Source of the DNA: Rhodocyclaceae bacterium
Lineage (GTDB): Bacteria > Pseudomonadota > Gammaproteobacteria > Burkholderiales > Rhodocyclaceae
Length of the DNA: 64,000 nucleotides
Assembly (NCBI GenBank): GCA_030682175.1
Contig: JAUXOM010000152.1
Span: forward strand, 28,787-92,786
Direction of reading: 5' to 3'
Shown: piece after piece, positions 16,214 through 26,936 of the stretch
How the letters are laid out: every line of letters starts with the position of its first letter
How positions within the stretch are numbered: the first letter of the stretch is position 1
The notes under the pieces: model-generated
What the model saw: only the letters and a program-made list of their open reading frames with translations
Database searches by the model: none
What the model was told of the DNA's origin: nothing
Translations under genes and position numbers: made by a program

Positions 16214-17119
16214 ATGCATCCTGCCATCCGCATCAATTCCGTCACCAAGCACTTTGGCGCGACGCTGGCACTGGCCGGCATCGATCTTGAAATTGCCCAG
16301 GGCGAGTTTTTCGGACTGCTGGGCCCGAATGGGGCTGGCAAAACCACACTGATTTCCGCGCTGGCCGGATTGATTCGCGTCGATTCGGGTTCCCTGGCTG
16401 TAATGGGCCATGATGTGCAGTCTGCTTACCGGTCGGCGCGTCGCCAGTTGGGCGTGGTGCCGCAGGAGCTGGTATTCGATCCGTTTTTTACCGTGCGCGA
16501 AACCTTGCGGATGCAGTCGGGTTATTACGGCATCCGCAATAACGCGGCGTGGATCGACGAGGTTATCGAGTCACTCGATCTGGGCGACAAGGCCGCAGCC
16601 AGCATGCGCACACTGTCTGGCGGCATGAAGCGCCGCGTGTTGGTGGCGCAGGCTTTGGTGCATCGGCCGCCGGTGATTGTGCTCGATGAGCCGACGGCGG
16701 GTGTGGATGTCGAGTTGCGGCAAACTTTATGGCGCTTCATCCGCCGACTGAACGGGGAGGGCCACACCATCGTGCTGACTACCCACTACCTTGAGGAGGC
16801 CGAAAGCTACTGCGGGCGCATCGCCATGCTGAAACAGGGGCGGATCGTCGCGCTCGATACCACGGCAAATCTGCTGCGGCAATTCGCCGTGCATCGCTTG
16901 CGTCTGCGGCTGGCGGTGGGCGGCGAACTGCCGCCAGCGTTGCGCGCGCGCGCCGTCGAAGATGCCGGCTGCTGGGTGTTGTCCTTCGCTGATTTTGCCG
17001 AGGTCGAGGTCATGCTGGCGCAACTGCGTGAAGCGCGGTGCCCCATCAGCGAGATCAACATCGGCCAGCCGGAACTCGAAGAGGCTTTTCTTGCCGTGAT
17101 GCAGCGGGACGCAGAATGA
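16214..17119 (+). CDS. ABC-2 transporter ATP-binding protein (YadG-like)
   Basis: Nucleotide-binding subunit with Walker A GPNGAGKTTLISALAG, signature LSGGMKRRVLVAQALVHRP and Walker B VIVLDEPTAGVDVE, plus a C-terminal accessory domain typical of YadG/DrrA-type exporters. I prefer the ATG at 16214 (MHPAIRINSVTKHFG); the track's TTG at 16175 overlaps mlaB and would add 13 residues. Its stop overlaps the permease start as ATGA. The substrate is unknown; location right after mlaB suggests an envelope role but does not prove it. Confidence 0.85.
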   Translation: MHPAIRINSVTKHFGATLALAGIDLEIAQGEFFGLLGPNGAGKTTLISALAGLIRVDSGSLAVMGHDVQSAYRSARRQLGVVPQELVFDPFFTVRETLRMQSGYYGIRNNAAWIDEVIESLDLGDKAAASMRTLSGGMKRRVLVAQALVHRPPVIVLDEPTAGVDVELRQTLWRFIRRLNGEGHTIVLTTHYLEEAESYCGRIAMLKQGRIVALDTTANLLRQFAVHRLRLRLAVGGELPPALRARAVEDAGCWVLSFADFAEVEVMLAQLREARCPISEINIGQPELEEAFLAVMQRDAE

Positions 17120-17871
17120 CGGGTTTTCGTACGTTGCTCTACAAGGAAGTGCTGCGTTTCTGGAAAGTCAGCTTCCAGACCATCGCCGCACCGGTATTGA
17201 CCGCGCTTCTGTATCTGCTGATCTTTTCCCATGTCCTCGAAGATCATGTGCAGGTCTATGATTCGATCAGTTATGCTGCCTTTCTGGTGCCGGGGCTGGT
17301 CATGATGTCAATCTTGCAAAATGCCTTCGCCAATAGCTCGTCCTCGTTGATTCAATCAAAGGTAACGGGCAACATTGTTTTTGTGCTGCTGTCGCCGATC
17401 TCCTACGCAGAATTCTGGCTGGCCTATGTCCTGGCGGCGGTGTTGCGCGGCCTGGTCGTCGGGCTTGGTGTACTGGCGGTGACCTTGTTCTGGGATACCC
17501 CGCTGCTTGTCGCGCCACTGTGGATCGTTGTCTTTGCCGTGCTGGGCGGTGCAATCCTGGGCACACTGGGTATCATTGCCGGCGTCTGGGCAGACAAGTA
17601 CGACCAGCTGGCGGCGTTCCAGAATTTCATCATTGTTCCGCTCACCTTCCTGTCGGGCGTGTTCTATTCAATCCATTCATTGCCGCCTTTTTGGCAATCG
17701 CTCTCGCACTGGAATCCGGTGTTCTATATGATCGACGGTTTTCGCTACGGCTTTTTCGGCATTTCGGATGTGTCACCCTGGCTGAGTGTGCTGGTGACAG
17801 GCGCAAGTTTTGCCGTACTCGCCGGGCTGACCCTGGCGATGTTGAAAAGTGGATATAAATTAAGGAGTTGA
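17116..17871 (+). CDS. ABC-2 transporter permease (YadH-like)
   Basis: 251-residue integral membrane protein with six predicted membrane segments and the ABC-2 family pattern FLVPGLVMMSILQNAFANSSSSLIQSKVTGNI and PLTFLSGVFYSIHSLPPFWQ. It overlaps the ATPase gene by four bases, so the two form one exporter. The ORF track's extra 26 N-terminal residues lie in another gene's coding region and are not credible. The BolA-like gene follows three bases later. Confidence 0.87.
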   Translation: MTGFRTLLYKEVLRFWKVSFQTIAAPVLTALLYLLIFSHVLEDHVQVYDSISYAAFLVPGLVMMSILQNAFANSSSSLIQSKVTGNIVFVLLSPISYAEFWLAYVLAAVLRGLVVGLGVLAVTLFWDTPLLVAPLWIVVFAVLGGAILGTLGIIAGVWADKYDQLAAFQNFIIVPLTFLSGVFYSIHSLPPFWQSLSHWNPVFYMIDGFRYGFFGISDVSPWLSVLVTGASFAVLAGLTLAMLKSGYKLRS

Positions 17872-17874
17872 TAA

Positions 17875-19423
<1,549 letters not shown>

Positions 19424-19427
19424 AAGC

Positions 19428-20063
19428 ATGATTACCATCGCTCTATCGAAGGGCCGTATCTTCGAGGAAACCCTGCCGCTGCTGGCTGCTGCAGGTATCG
19501 TGCCCCTTGAAAATCCCGAAGATTCGCGCAAGCTCATCATCGGCACCAGCCGCCCCGATGTGCGCGTCGTCATCGTGCGCGCCTCCGACGTGCCGACCTA
19601 TGTGCAATATGGCGCCGCCGATCTCGGCATCGCCGGCAAGGACGTGCTGATCGAGCATGGCGGCACCGGCCTCTATCAGCCGCTCGACCTGAAAATTGCC
19701 CAATGCCGCATGTGCGTGGCCACGCCCGCCGGCTTCGATTACGCCGCCGCGGTGCGCCGCGGCGCCCGCCTGCGCGTCGCCACCAAATACATCAACACCG
19801 CCCGCGAGCACTTTGCCGCCAAGGGCGTGCATGTCGATCTGATCAAGCTTTACGGCTCGATGGAACTGGCGCCGCTGGCCGGCCTGGCCGATGCCATCGT
19901 CGACCTGGTTTCCAGCGGCGGCACCTTGCGCGCCAATAATCTCGTCGAGGTCGAGGACATCATGCCGATTTCCTCGCGCCTGATCGTCAATCAGGCCAGT
20001 TTGAAAATGAAACGGGGCACCTTGCAGCCCGTCATCGACGCCATAGAAACAGCCATTCAGTGA
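19428..20063 (+). CDS. hisG: ATP phosphoribosyltransferase HisG (short form)
   Basis: First enzyme of histidine synthesis. At 211 residues it is the short form, lacking the C-terminal regulatory ACT-like domain, and so needs a HisZ partner, which is not in this window. Motifs include [42 protein letters not shown] and the phosphoribosyl-binding [18 protein letters not shown]. It begins four bases after murA and is followed by hisD after ten bases. Confidence 0.95.
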   Translation: MITIALSKGRIFEETLPLLAAAGIVPLENPEDSRKLIIGTSRPDVRVVIVRASDVPTYVQYGAADLGIAGKDVLIEHGGTGLYQPLDLKIAQCRMCVATPAGFDYAAAVRRGARLRVATKYINTAREHFAAKGVHVDLIKLYGSMELAPLAGLADAIVDLVSSGGTLRANNLVEVEDIMPISSRLIVNQASLKMKRGTLQPVIDAIETAIQ

Positions 20064-20073
20064 GCGCTAGCCA

Positions 20074-21375
20074 ATGAGTCTGACCGTCCGTCGCCTGTCT
20101 TCCCGCGAACCAGAATTCCTGTCGACGCTCGACGCCTTGCTTGCCTTCGATAATTCGACGGATGAAGCCATCGAACGCACCGTTGCCGAAGTGCTGGCGA
20201 ATGTGCGCCGTCTGGGCGATGCTGCCGTACTCGAATACACGCAGCGTTTCGACAGGCTCACTGTCACAACCATGGCAGAACTCGAACTGCCGCTGGCAGA
20301 ACTTGCTAGCGCCCATGCCAATCTGCCGCACGAACAGCGCGCGGCCCTGCGGCAGGCTGCCGAGCGCATCCGCATTTACCATGAGCGGCAAAAAATCGAG
20401 TCGTGGGAGTACACCGAAGCCGACGGCACGCGCCTGGGGCAGAAGGTCACCGCGCTTGATCGCGTCGGGCTGTATGTGCCGGGCGGCAAGGCCGCCTACC
20501 CCAGCTCGGTGCTGATGAACGCCATCCCGGCCAAGGTGGCGGGGGTCAAGGAACTCATCATGGTGGTGCCCACGCCGGGGGGCGTGAAAAATGCGCTGGT
20601 GCTGGCGGCTGCGCACCTCGCCGGCGTTGACCGGGTGTTCACCATCGGCGGTGCCCAGGCGGTGGCGGCGCTGGCCTATGGCACCCAGACCATTCCCCAG
20701 GTCGACAAGATCGTCGGTCCGGGCAATGCCTATGTTGCCAGCGCCAAGCGCCGGGTTTTCGGCACGGTCGGCATCGATATGGTGGCCGGGCCTTCCGAGG
20801 TGCTGGTGATCGCCGATGGCTCAGGCGACCCGGACTGGACCGCCATCGACCTGTTTGCCCAGGCCGAGCACGACGAACTGGCGCAGGCTATCCTGCTCTG
20901 TCCCGATGCGGCTTACCTTGACCGCGTGGCGGCCAGCATCGAAAAACTGTTGCCGACCATGCCGCGCCGCGCAGTGATTGCCGCGTCGCTCGGTGGGCGC
21001 GGTGCCCTGATCCATGTCACCGATCTGGCCGAGGCCTGTACCATCGCCAATCGCATCGCGCCCGAGCATCTGGAGTTGTCAGTCGAGAATCCACGCGCGC
21101 TGGTCGACAAGATTCGTCACGCCGGCGCGATTTTCATGGGCCACCATAGTTCGGAGTCGCTCGGCGACTATTGCGCCGGCCCGAATCATGTGTTGCCCAC
21201 CTCGCGCAGTGCGCGTTTCTCCAGTCCGCTGGGTGTCTACGATTTCCAGAAGCGTACCAGCCTGATCGAGGTCTCCGCAGCCGGCGCTCAGACGCTGGGG
21301 CCCATTGCCGCCACACTCGCACACGGCGAGGGCCTGACGGCGCACGCCCGCGCGGCGGAGCTGCGTATCAAGTGA
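20074..21375 (+). CDS. hisD: Histidinol dehydrogenase HisD
   Basis: Zn-dependent enzyme for the last two oxidations of histidine synthesis. Family motifs are present in order: [59 protein letters not shown], the Zn-binding/catalytic [20 protein letters not shown]-type IAPEHLELS and [18 protein letters not shown]. The 433 residues are full length. The usual downstream partner hisC is missing here; a convergent EamA transporter gene follows instead. Confidence 0.96.
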   Translation: MSLTVRRLSSREPEFLSTLDALLAFDNSTDEAIERTVAEVLANVRRLGDAAVLEYTQRFDRLTVTTMAELELPLAELASAHANLPHEQRAALRQAAERIRIYHERQKIESWEYTEADGTRLGQKVTALDRVGLYVPGGKAAYPSSVLMNAIPAKVAGVKELIMVVPTPGGVKNALVLAAAHLAGVDRVFTIGGAQAVAALAYGTQTIPQVDKIVGPGNAYVASAKRRVFGTVGIDMVAGPSEVLVIADGSGDPDWTAIDLFAQAEHDELAQAILLCPDAAYLDRVAASIEKLLPTMPRRAVIAASLGGRGALIHVTDLAEACTIANRIAPEHLELSVENPRALVDKIRHAGAIFMGHHSSESLGDYCAGPNHVLPTSRSARFSSPLGVYDFQKRTSLIEVSAAGAQTLGPIAATLAHGEGLTAHARAAELRIK

Positions 21376-21412
21376 GATGTAGCTGATCACACCGGCTCGT
21401 CCGGCATGGAAG

Positions 21413-22294
21413 TCAAGCACGCTTGGATAGCATTGGGAGGTCCCGGACCGAAACAAGGAAAACTCCGGTTGCAGCCACGCCTATCCCGGCCGCGGCGGAC
21501 GCATCGATAGTTTGACCAAACAAGGCGAATGCAGTGATTGCCGCGGAAACCGGCACAAGGTAGAAAATGCTGGCGACCCGGCTGACTTCACCGCGACGAA
21601 TCATCACATGGAGAATGCTGACCGCCCCGACGGAAACGATCACGGTCATCCAGAACAGCGCGATGATGAATTCCGTTGTCCAGCGCACCTCGCCGGACTC
21701 AACAAGCGCCGCGCCGATGAACATTGTCAGGGCGCAGACCGCACACTGGATCGCTCCGCCCGAGAAGACGTTCATCTTCATGCAGCGGGCTTTCTGGTAG
21801 AGATTGCCGGACGATAAACCGATCAAGCCGATCACCGACAACAGCGCTGCCTGCACATAGCCGGGGTCGATGAGCAGGCGCGCGCGCAGGACGAGATAAA
21901 CGCCGATTAGCCCCAGAAGAAGGCCGCTCCATTGTCGCGCGTCCATCCGCTCGCCAAGCAGCACGCCAGCGCCGAGGGCAACGAGTATCGGGTGCAGGGC
22001 GATGATCAATGCCGAGACGGCCGGCGGCACGCCCAGGGCGATGCTGTAGAACACGCCAGCCGAAAATACACCAATGGTCAGCAGTCCGGCACCGGCAATA
22101 TGCAGGAACTCGCGGCGATTGCCTGGCCAGGGTGAACCCAGCAACCAGGCGATCAGGCCGAGAATCACGGCAGCCAGTGAGAAGCGGAGCGCCAGGAAAA
22201 TCAATGGCTCGGCATGGGGCAGCCCAAGTTTGGCGCCGACAAAGCCGGCGCCATAGAGGGTGACAAACAGCAGTGGGAGCAGGAGATGCGACAT
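21413..22294 (-). CDS. EamA-family (DMT) transporter
   Basis: 293 residues with ten hydrophobic segments in two EamA halves (first half LALRFSLAAVILGLIAWLLG; second half begins after the LIDPGYVQAAL segment). It belongs to the drug/metabolite transporter superfamily of the inner membrane; the substrate cannot be told from sequence. It is convergent with hisD and lies 15 bases downstream of the tautomerase gene, probably in one operon. Together these genes interrupt the histidine gene order. Confidence 0.85.
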   Translation of the reverse strand: MSHLLLPLLFVTLYGAGFVGAKLGLPHAEPLIFLALRFSLAAVILGLIAWLLGSPWPGNRREFLHIAGAGLLTIGVFSAGVFYSIALGVPPAVSALIIALHPILVALGAGVLLGERMDARQWSGLLLGLIGVYLVLRARLLIDPGYVQAALLSVIGLIGLSSGNLYQKARCMKMNVFSGGAIQCAVCALTMFIGAALVESGEVRWTTEFIIALFWMTVIVSVGAVSILHVMIRRGEVSRVASIFYLVPVSAAITAFALFGQTIDASAAAGIGVAATGVFLVSVRDLPMLSKRA

Positions 22295-22309
22295 GACTGC
22301 TGGCCCCGG

Positions 22310-22711
22310 CTACAAGCCGCCGCCGGCCTGACGCCGTGCGGCCTGGGTGCTGCCCGCATAGCCCCAATCTGTGGCGGGCAATTCGCGAATCACCACATAG
22401 CTTGCTTCGGGCAGGACACCCAGTTCCTTGCCAAGCATTGCATGCATTGCGGCGATCATCTGCGATTTCTCCTCGCTGCTGTTGGTACCCGCCGTGATGA
22501 GGATATCGGTATGCACATGCGTCAATGCGGAGTCGTCGGGCGGTTCTCCATTGATGGTCCAGCCGTTATTGGCGACGGACTCGACAAGTACCGAAGTAAC
22601 TTCGCGGCGCTTTGCCAGACGGTCGGCAATCAATTGCGTTGCCTGCCTGCAGACACGCTGCTTGCCTGGGCCTGACAGTGGCTTTCCAACGGTGATGTGG
22701 ATAAAGGGCAT
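22310..22711 (-). CDS. Tautomerase-family protein (4-oxalocrotonate tautomerase-like)
   Basis: From the ATG at 22711 the protein begins MPFIHITVGKPLSGPGKQR, giving the N-terminal proline that serves as the catalytic base in this family after Met removal. The track start ten residues earlier would bury it. 133 residues is about twice the length of a classical 4-OT monomer, suggesting two fused beta-alpha-beta units; the second half (THVHTDILITAGTNSSEEKSQMIAAMHAMLG) looks like a second unit. The exact substrate is unknown. It is divergent from the LysR gene. Confidence 0.72.
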   Translation of the reverse strand: MPFIHITVGKPLSGPGKQRVCRQATQLIADRLAKRREVTSVLVESVANNGWTINGEPPDDSALTHVHTDILITAGTNSSEEKSQMIAAMHAMLGKELGVLPEASYVVIRELPATDWGYAGSTQAARRQAGGGL

Positions 22712-22805
22712 GCTTGTCTCCAGGGGTTGATCCGGGGCCACTGTAACGGGTAGTATTAAATTTGCAAAACTAATATATTCACTTTCAAAATACTAAACAA
22801 AAATT
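22712..22805. promoter_or_regulatory. Divergent LysR/tautomerase promoter region
   Basis: A 94-base, markedly AT-rich gap between the divergent tautomerase and LysR genes (AAATTTGCAAAACTAATATA, CAAAATACTAAACAAAAATT). LysR regulators usually bind and control such divergent promoters, so this is the expected operator site. I do not see one unambiguous T-N11-A palindrome. Confidence 0.5.
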
Positions 22806-23690
22806 ATGTCAAAACGTAATCTCGACATGGAAGCACTCCGCGCCCTGGTGGCGATTGCCGATACGGCGAGCTTTTCGGCAGCGGCCCTGCAGTTGGGCAG
22901 AACGCAGTCGGCAATCAGTCTGCAGATCAAGCGGTTGGAGGCAATGCTTGGGCAGACTCTGCTGCGCAGAGTCCAGGGGCGGGTCGACGGAGCGACTGCC
23001 GAGGGCCACGCATTCATCTCGTATGCGCGGCAAATCCTGCGCTTGAACGATGAGGCCTACAGTGCTGTTGCCGAGGATACGGCGGCGGGCACACTGCGCG
23101 TCGGGTTGCCGGAAGAGTTGATGGAAAGCGTCTTTCCTTCGGCCATGTCACGCTTCCAGGCGCTCTATCCGCGCATGCGCTTGCGCCTGCAATCGGATGT
23201 ATCGGCCAATCTGCGGCAAGGGCTCGACAGCGGCGAACTCGACCTGATCCTGTTCAAGCACTGCGACAGATTGGTTCCCGCTTCGGCATTGTCGGTTTGG
23301 CAGGAACCTCTGGTCTGGATGGCGGGGGAGGCCTATGCGGCCAACCTGCCGACACCGGTTCCGCTTGCTCTGTTCGGCGAGAACTGCGCATTCCGCAGCG
23401 CGGCGACCAGTGCGCTGGCAAAGGCCGGACTGGCCTGGCAACTGACCTATAGCGGCAGCAGTACAACCGGTTTGCGACACGCCGTCCGGTGTGGTTTGGG
23501 GGTCACCGCACTGCCGGGTAGTTTGCTGATTCCGGGGATGGTCGTGGTCGAGGCAGGCTTGCCGGGCTTGCCAAATGCCCGGATTGCCGCTCGTCATGGG
23601 CCAGGGGAGGTGCATCCGGCTGCGGATAGATTCGTGGCATTGCTTGGCGAAGAAATCCGTAGTCAGCGTGGAATGCCGACTTTAACGTAG
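22806..23690 (+). CDS. LysR-family transcriptional regulator
   Basis: 294 residues with the N-terminal winged helix (MEALRALVAIADTASFSAAALQLGRTQSAISLQIKRLEAMLGQTLL) and a C-terminal periplasmic-binding-protein-like effector domain. It is divergent from the tautomerase and EamA genes across an AT-rich gap and probably regulates them. The effector is unknown. Confidence 0.88.
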   Translation: MSKRNLDMEALRALVAIADTASFSAAALQLGRTQSAISLQIKRLEAMLGQTLLRRVQGRVDGATAEGHAFISYARQILRLNDEAYSAVAEDTAAGTLRVGLPEELMESVFPSAMSRFQALYPRMRLRLQSDVSANLRQGLDSGELDLILFKHCDRLVPASALSVWQEPLVWMAGEAYAANLPTPVPLALFGENCAFRSAATSALAKAGLAWQLTYSGSSTTGLRHAVRCGLGVTALPGSLLIPGMVVVEAGLPGLPNARIAARHGPGEVHPAADRFVALLGEEIRSQRGMPTLT

Positions 23691-23736
23691 CCGGATAGTG
23701 TCGCGATGTTGTCGGGAGTCCCCCATGTGAGTTCTA

Positions 23737-23764
23737 TTGACACTGTAACTGCATTGATTACAAT
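23737..23764 (+). promoter_or_regulatory. Sigma-70 promoter of higBA
   Basis: TTGACA (23737-23742), a 16-base spacer and TACAAT (23759-23764), 25 bases before the higB start. This is one of the best sigma-70 promoter matches in the window. The -10 box overlaps the proposed HigA operator repeats. Confidence 0.72.
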
Positions 23765-23782
23765 GCATGGCTATTGATTACA
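23753..23782 (+). promoter_or_regulatory. Proposed HigA operator: two direct ATTGATTACA repeats
   Basis: The decamer ATTGATTACA occurs at 23753-23762 and again at 23773-23782, exactly 20 bases apart (about two helical turns) and overlapping the -10 box. The upstream copy also pairs with TGTAA at 23744-23748 as an inverted TGTAA/TTACA. Antitoxins of this family repress their own operon through such sites; the assignment here is inferred from position. Confidence 0.55.
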
Positions 23783-23789
23783 CAACGTC

Positions 23790-24068
23790 ATGATTCTGAC
23801 ATTCAAACACCGGGGTCTTGAACGGTTCTTCAGGAAGGGCGACCACCGCGGTATTCTGGCCAGAAGCGAGGCCAGGATCGAGCGTTTACTCGATCGCCTG
23901 GATACCGCCGTGAAGCCTGAAGACATGAACATTCCCGGCTACAAGTTCCATCGCTTGACGGGTGCCCGCAAGGACATCTACGCCGTGACGGTGACTGGAA
24001 ACTGGCGCATCACCTTTCGCTTTGAAGGCGAAGACGCAAGCGAAGTTGACCTGGAGGACTACCATTGA
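23790..24068 (+). CDS. higB: HigB-like toxin (RelE superfamily)
   Basis: 92 residues with the HigB/plasmid-killer family pattern FKHRGLERFFRKGDHRGI, IPGYKFHRLTGARKDIYAVTVTGNWRITFRFEGEDASEVDLEDYH. It is a ribosome-dependent mRNA interferase fold. The toxin gene precedes the antitoxin, as is normal for hig systems, and the two overlap by one base (TGATG). Confidence 0.88.
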   Translation: MILTFKHRGLERFFRKGDHRGILARSEARIERLLDRLDTAVKPEDMNIPGYKFHRLTGARKDIYAVTVTGNWRITFRFEGEDASEVDLEDYH

Positions 24069-24385
24069 TGAAAACCCTGCGCGACCCGAAACGCCGGCCG
24101 ACGCATCCCGGCGCGATCTTGCGTGAAGATGTGCTGCCCGGGCTCGCAATGACTCAGACCGAGTTCGCCCAACGCCTCGGCGTGTCGCGGCTCTCGGTGT
24201 CTGATCTACTGCACGAGAAGCGCGCCATGACGCCAGAGATGGCGGCGCGCGTCGGCAAGCTGCTCAATACGACGCCAGAGAGTTGGCTGCGCATGCAGGA
24301 AGCCGTCGATCTGTGGGAGGTGCGGCAGACTCCGGAAAAGTTTTCCGGCATCAAGCCAATCGAGGCTGAACTGCTGGCTGCTTAA
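24068..24385 (+). CDS. higA: HigA-like antitoxin (XRE family)
   Basis: 105 residues from the ATG at 24068. The N-terminal RRPTHPGAILREDVLPGLAMTQTEFAQRLGVSRLSVSDLLHEKRAMTPEMAARVGKLLNTTPESWLRMQ is the canonical HigA helix-turn-helix. It neutralises HigB and represses the operon. The gene converges on hisC. Confidence 0.9.
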   Translation: MKTLRDPKRRPTHPGAILREDVLPGLAMTQTEFAQRLGVSRLSVSDLLHEKRAMTPEMAARVGKLLNTTPESWLRMQEAVDLWEVRQTPEKFSGIKPIEAELLAA

Positions 24386-24410
24386 AACCATGTGGGAAAG
24401 TGGCCTGCCG

Positions 24411-25487
24411 CTAGCGGCGGCCTGAAGCATCGACAATTTCCCGCAACGCGGCCACCAGCGCCGCGCACTGTTCGTCGGTTCCCACGGTGATGCGCAGGAA
24501 CTGTTCGATGCGCGGCAGCTTGAAGTGCCGCACGATGATGCCGCGCTGCCGTAGCGCCAGCGCCGACTTTTCGGCGTCGTGTTTGGGATGGCGGGCAAAC
24601 ACGAAATTGGCCGCCGAAGGCAGTACCTCAAATCCCAGCGATTCCAGGTCGCGTGTCAATGCAGTGCGGGTGGCGATCACCGCTTGCCGGGTACGCTCGA
24701 ACCATTCGCGATCCTCGATGGCGGCGGTGGCGCCGACGCTGGCCAGACGGTCGAGCGGATAGGAGTTGAAACTGTTCTTGACACGCTGCAGGGCATCGAT
24801 CAAATCGGCATGACCGACGGCAAACCCGACGCGCAGTCCGGCGAGCGAACGCGACTTGGAGAAGGTCTGCACCACCAGCAGGTTGGGATAGCTATTGACC
24901 AGCGCGATGGCTGATTCACCGCCGAAGTCGATGTAGGCCTCGTCGACAATGACCACCGCATCCGGATTGGCCTTGAGCAGTGCCTCGATGTCGGCGCGCG
25001 GCAGGGCACTTCCGGTCGGGGCGTTCGGATTGGGAAAGATGATGCCGCCGTTGGGCCGGGAATAATCGGCCACCCGCAGGGCGAAGTTGTCGTCAAGCGG
25101 GACGGTCTGATGCTCGATGCCATAGAGCCGGCAATAGGCTGGATAGAAACTGTAGGTGATATCGGGAAACAGGATCGGCAAGTCATGTTTCAGCAGGGCC
25201 AGAAAGGCGTGCGCCAGCACCTCGTCCGAGCCATTGCCGATGAAGATCTGATTGGGTGCGAGATTGCCGAAAAAGGCCGCGATGGCCTCGCGCAGCCGGG
25301 TACTTTCCGGGTCTGGATACAGTCGCAAAGAATCGTTGATCTCACCACGCAAAGCTTCCAGGGCAAGTGGGCTCGGACCATACGGATTCTCGTTGGTATT
25401 GAGCTTGACGAGATTGGGCAGTTTGGGTTGTTCGCCCGGTACATAGGGCTGCAAGGCGCGGACAGTCGCGCTCCAGAATCGGCTCAT
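24411..25487 (-). CDS. hisC: Histidinol-phosphate aminotransferase HisC, inverted relative to the his genes
   Basis: PLP-dependent class I/II aminotransferase of histidine synthesis. It has [26 protein letters not shown], the PLP lysine in [17 protein letters not shown], and a normal C-terminus ([18 protein letters not shown]). I start it at [19 protein letters not shown] (25487), giving 358 residues; the track extension to 25616 overlaps the opposite hisB. It is on the minus strand between plus-strand hisD and hisB, so it needs its own promoter. A short repeat copy is read here as [11 protein letters not shown] with no length change. Confidence 0.95.
   Translation of the reverse strand: MSRFWSATVRALQPYVPGEQPKLPNLVKLNTNENPYGPSPLALEALRGEINDSLRLYPDPESTRLREAIAAFFGNLAPNQIFIGNGSDEVLAHAFLALLKHDLPILFPDITYSFYPAYCRLYGIEHQTVPLDDNFALRVADYSRPNGGIIFPNPNAPTGSALPRADIEALLKANPDAVVIVDEAYIDFGGESAIALVNSYPNLLVVQTFSKSRSLAGLRVGFAVGHADLIDALQRVKNSFNSYPLDRLASVGATAAIEDREWFERTRQAVIATRTALTRDLESLGFEVLPSAANFVFARHPKHDAEKSALALRQRGIIVRHFKLPRIEQFLRITVGTDEQCAALVAALREIVDASGRR
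24547..24570 (-). repeat. Short modular repeat (family S, 24 bp) inside hisC
   Basis: About 21 of 24 positions match the family consensus. In hisC it is read in a different frame (KSALALRQ) from the murA and mshL copies, and the protein keeps its normal length at this point, so chance or replacement rather than insertion must be considered. Confidence 0.55.
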
Positions 25488-25575
25488 GGCAAGGGTTTGG
25501 CGGTAAGGGTTGCAAGCGGAACGAAATGGTATCATGGGCTTGTTTGCTAACTTGGTCGCAACCTCCCAACTTCCG
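25488..25575. promoter_or_regulatory. Divergent hisC/hisB promoter region
   Basis: An 88-base gap between divergent hisC and hisB. On the plus strand GGTATCATGG is a plausible -10 for hisB (TATCAT at 25530-25535); a TTGCAA lies only 14 bases upstream, so the -35 is uncertain. The region must drive both the relocated hisC and the hisBHAFIE operon. Confidence 0.45.
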
Positions 25576-26175
25576 ATGGCTACTCCGCTCCGCACCGCAG
25601 ACGTAAACCGAACCACGCTGGAAACGCAGGTTCACGTCAAGCTTGATCTGGCCGGTACCGGCAAGTCGCAACTGGCGACGGGCATCGGTTTCTTCGATCA
25701 CATGCTCGATCAGATTGCCCGGCATGGCTTGATCGACTTGCAAGTCGATGCGCGTGGCGACCTGCATATTGACGCGCATCATACCGTCGAGGATGTTGGC
25801 ATTACGCTCGGTCAGGCGCTGGCCCAGGCCCTGGGCGACAAGAAGGGTCTGACCCGCTACGGGCATGCCTATGTGCCGCTCGATGAGGCGTTGTCGCGCG
25901 TCGTGGTCGACCTTTCCGGTCGCCCCGGCCTGTCTTTCAATGTCGTCTTCGCCCGTGCGCGCATTGGCGAGTTCGATGTCGATCTGTTCCGCGAATTCTT
26001 CCAGGCTATCGTCAACCATGCCGGCATCACCGTGCACATCGACAATCTGCGGGGTGACAACGCACACCATCAGGCCGAAACCGTCTTCAAGGCGTTTGCC
26101 CGGGCCCTGCGCATGGCCATTACGGCCGATCCGCGCATCGGCGATGCCGTACCTTCGACAAAGGGTAGTCTCTAA
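25576..26175 (+). CDS. hisB: Imidazoleglycerol-phosphate dehydratase HisB
   Basis: Mn-dependent dehydratase of histidine synthesis. It carries [22 protein letters not shown], the metal ligand cluster [17 protein letters not shown] and the second [18 protein letters not shown]. The ATG at 25576 ([14 protein letters not shown]) gives 199 residues, the usual monofunctional length; the track adds 22 residues upstream. First gene of the hisBHAFIE operon. Confidence 0.95.
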   Translation: MATPLRTADVNRTTLETQVHVKLDLAGTGKSQLATGIGFFDHMLDQIARHGLIDLQVDARGDLHIDAHHTVEDVGITLGQALAQALGDKKGLTRYGHAYVPLDEALSRVVVDLSGRPGLSFNVVFARARIGEFDVDLFREFFQAIVNHAGITVHIDNLRGDNAHHQAETVFKAFARALRMAITADPRIGDAVPSTKGSL

Positions 26176-26216
26176 CCGGATTGGCGGCACCGTAACAACT
26201 CTTTTATGAATTCCAG

Positions 26217-26855
26217 ATGAAAACTGTCGCGATCGTCGATTACGGCATGGGCAATCTGCGTTCGGTGGCCAAGGCCGTCGAGCATGTTGCCCCCGATCAC
26301 CAGGTCGTGGTCACCGCCGACCCTGCCGCACTGACTGCCGCCGACCGGATCATTGTGCCCGGGCAGGGCGCAATGCCCGATTGCATGCGCGAACTCCGGG
26401 CGCGCGGTCTTGACCAGGCCGTCATCCTTGCGGCGGCAACCAGGCCCTTCCTGGGCATCTGCATTGGCTTGCAGATGCTCTTCGAGCACAGTGACGAAGG
26501 TAATGTCGCGGGCTTGGGGGTTTTTCCGGGGCAGGTGCGACATTTTCCCGAAGAAGCCATGCATGATTCTGCTGGTGTGCGCCTCAAGGTGCCGCACATG
26601 GGCTGGAATGAAGTGCATCAGGCCATCAGTCACCCGCTCTGGAGCGGTGTTGCCGACGGCTCGCGCTTCTATTTCGTGCATAGTTATTACGTCGAACCGG
26701 CCGCTGCCGACGTGATTGCCGGTTCGACGCTCTACGGCATTTCCTTTACCAGTGCCGTGGCACGCGCTAACATATTTGCCGTCCAGTTCCATCCGGAAAA
26801 AAGCGCGGCTGCCGGCCTCCGCTTGCTCGGTAATTTCATGCGCTGGCAACCCTGA
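26217..26855 (+). CDS. hisH: Imidazole glycerol phosphate synthase glutaminase subunit HisH
   Basis: Class I glutamine amidotransferase that feeds ammonia to HisF. It has the nucleophile motif FLGICIGLQMLFE (Cys), the oxyanion/GPG-like VPGQGAMPDCM, and the His/Glu pair in VQFHPEKS. 212 residues, full length. It follows hisB by about 40 bases. Confidence 0.95.
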   Translation: MKTVAIVDYGMGNLRSVAKAVEHVAPDHQVVVTADPAALTAADRIIVPGQGAMPDCMRELRARGLDQAVILAAATRPFLGICIGLQMLFEHSDEGNVAGLGVFPGQVRHFPEEAMHDSAGVRLKVPHMGWNEVHQAISHPLWSGVADGSRFYFVHSYYVEPAAADVIAGSTLYGISFTSAVARANIFAVQFHPEKSAAAGLRLLGNFMRWQP

Positions 26856-26936
26856 TTTTGGTTACGGCATGACGCCTGGCAACGCCGGCATTTTGTCTTC
26901 TCTGAAACCTCGTATCCCGATCGAATATTGACTCCC

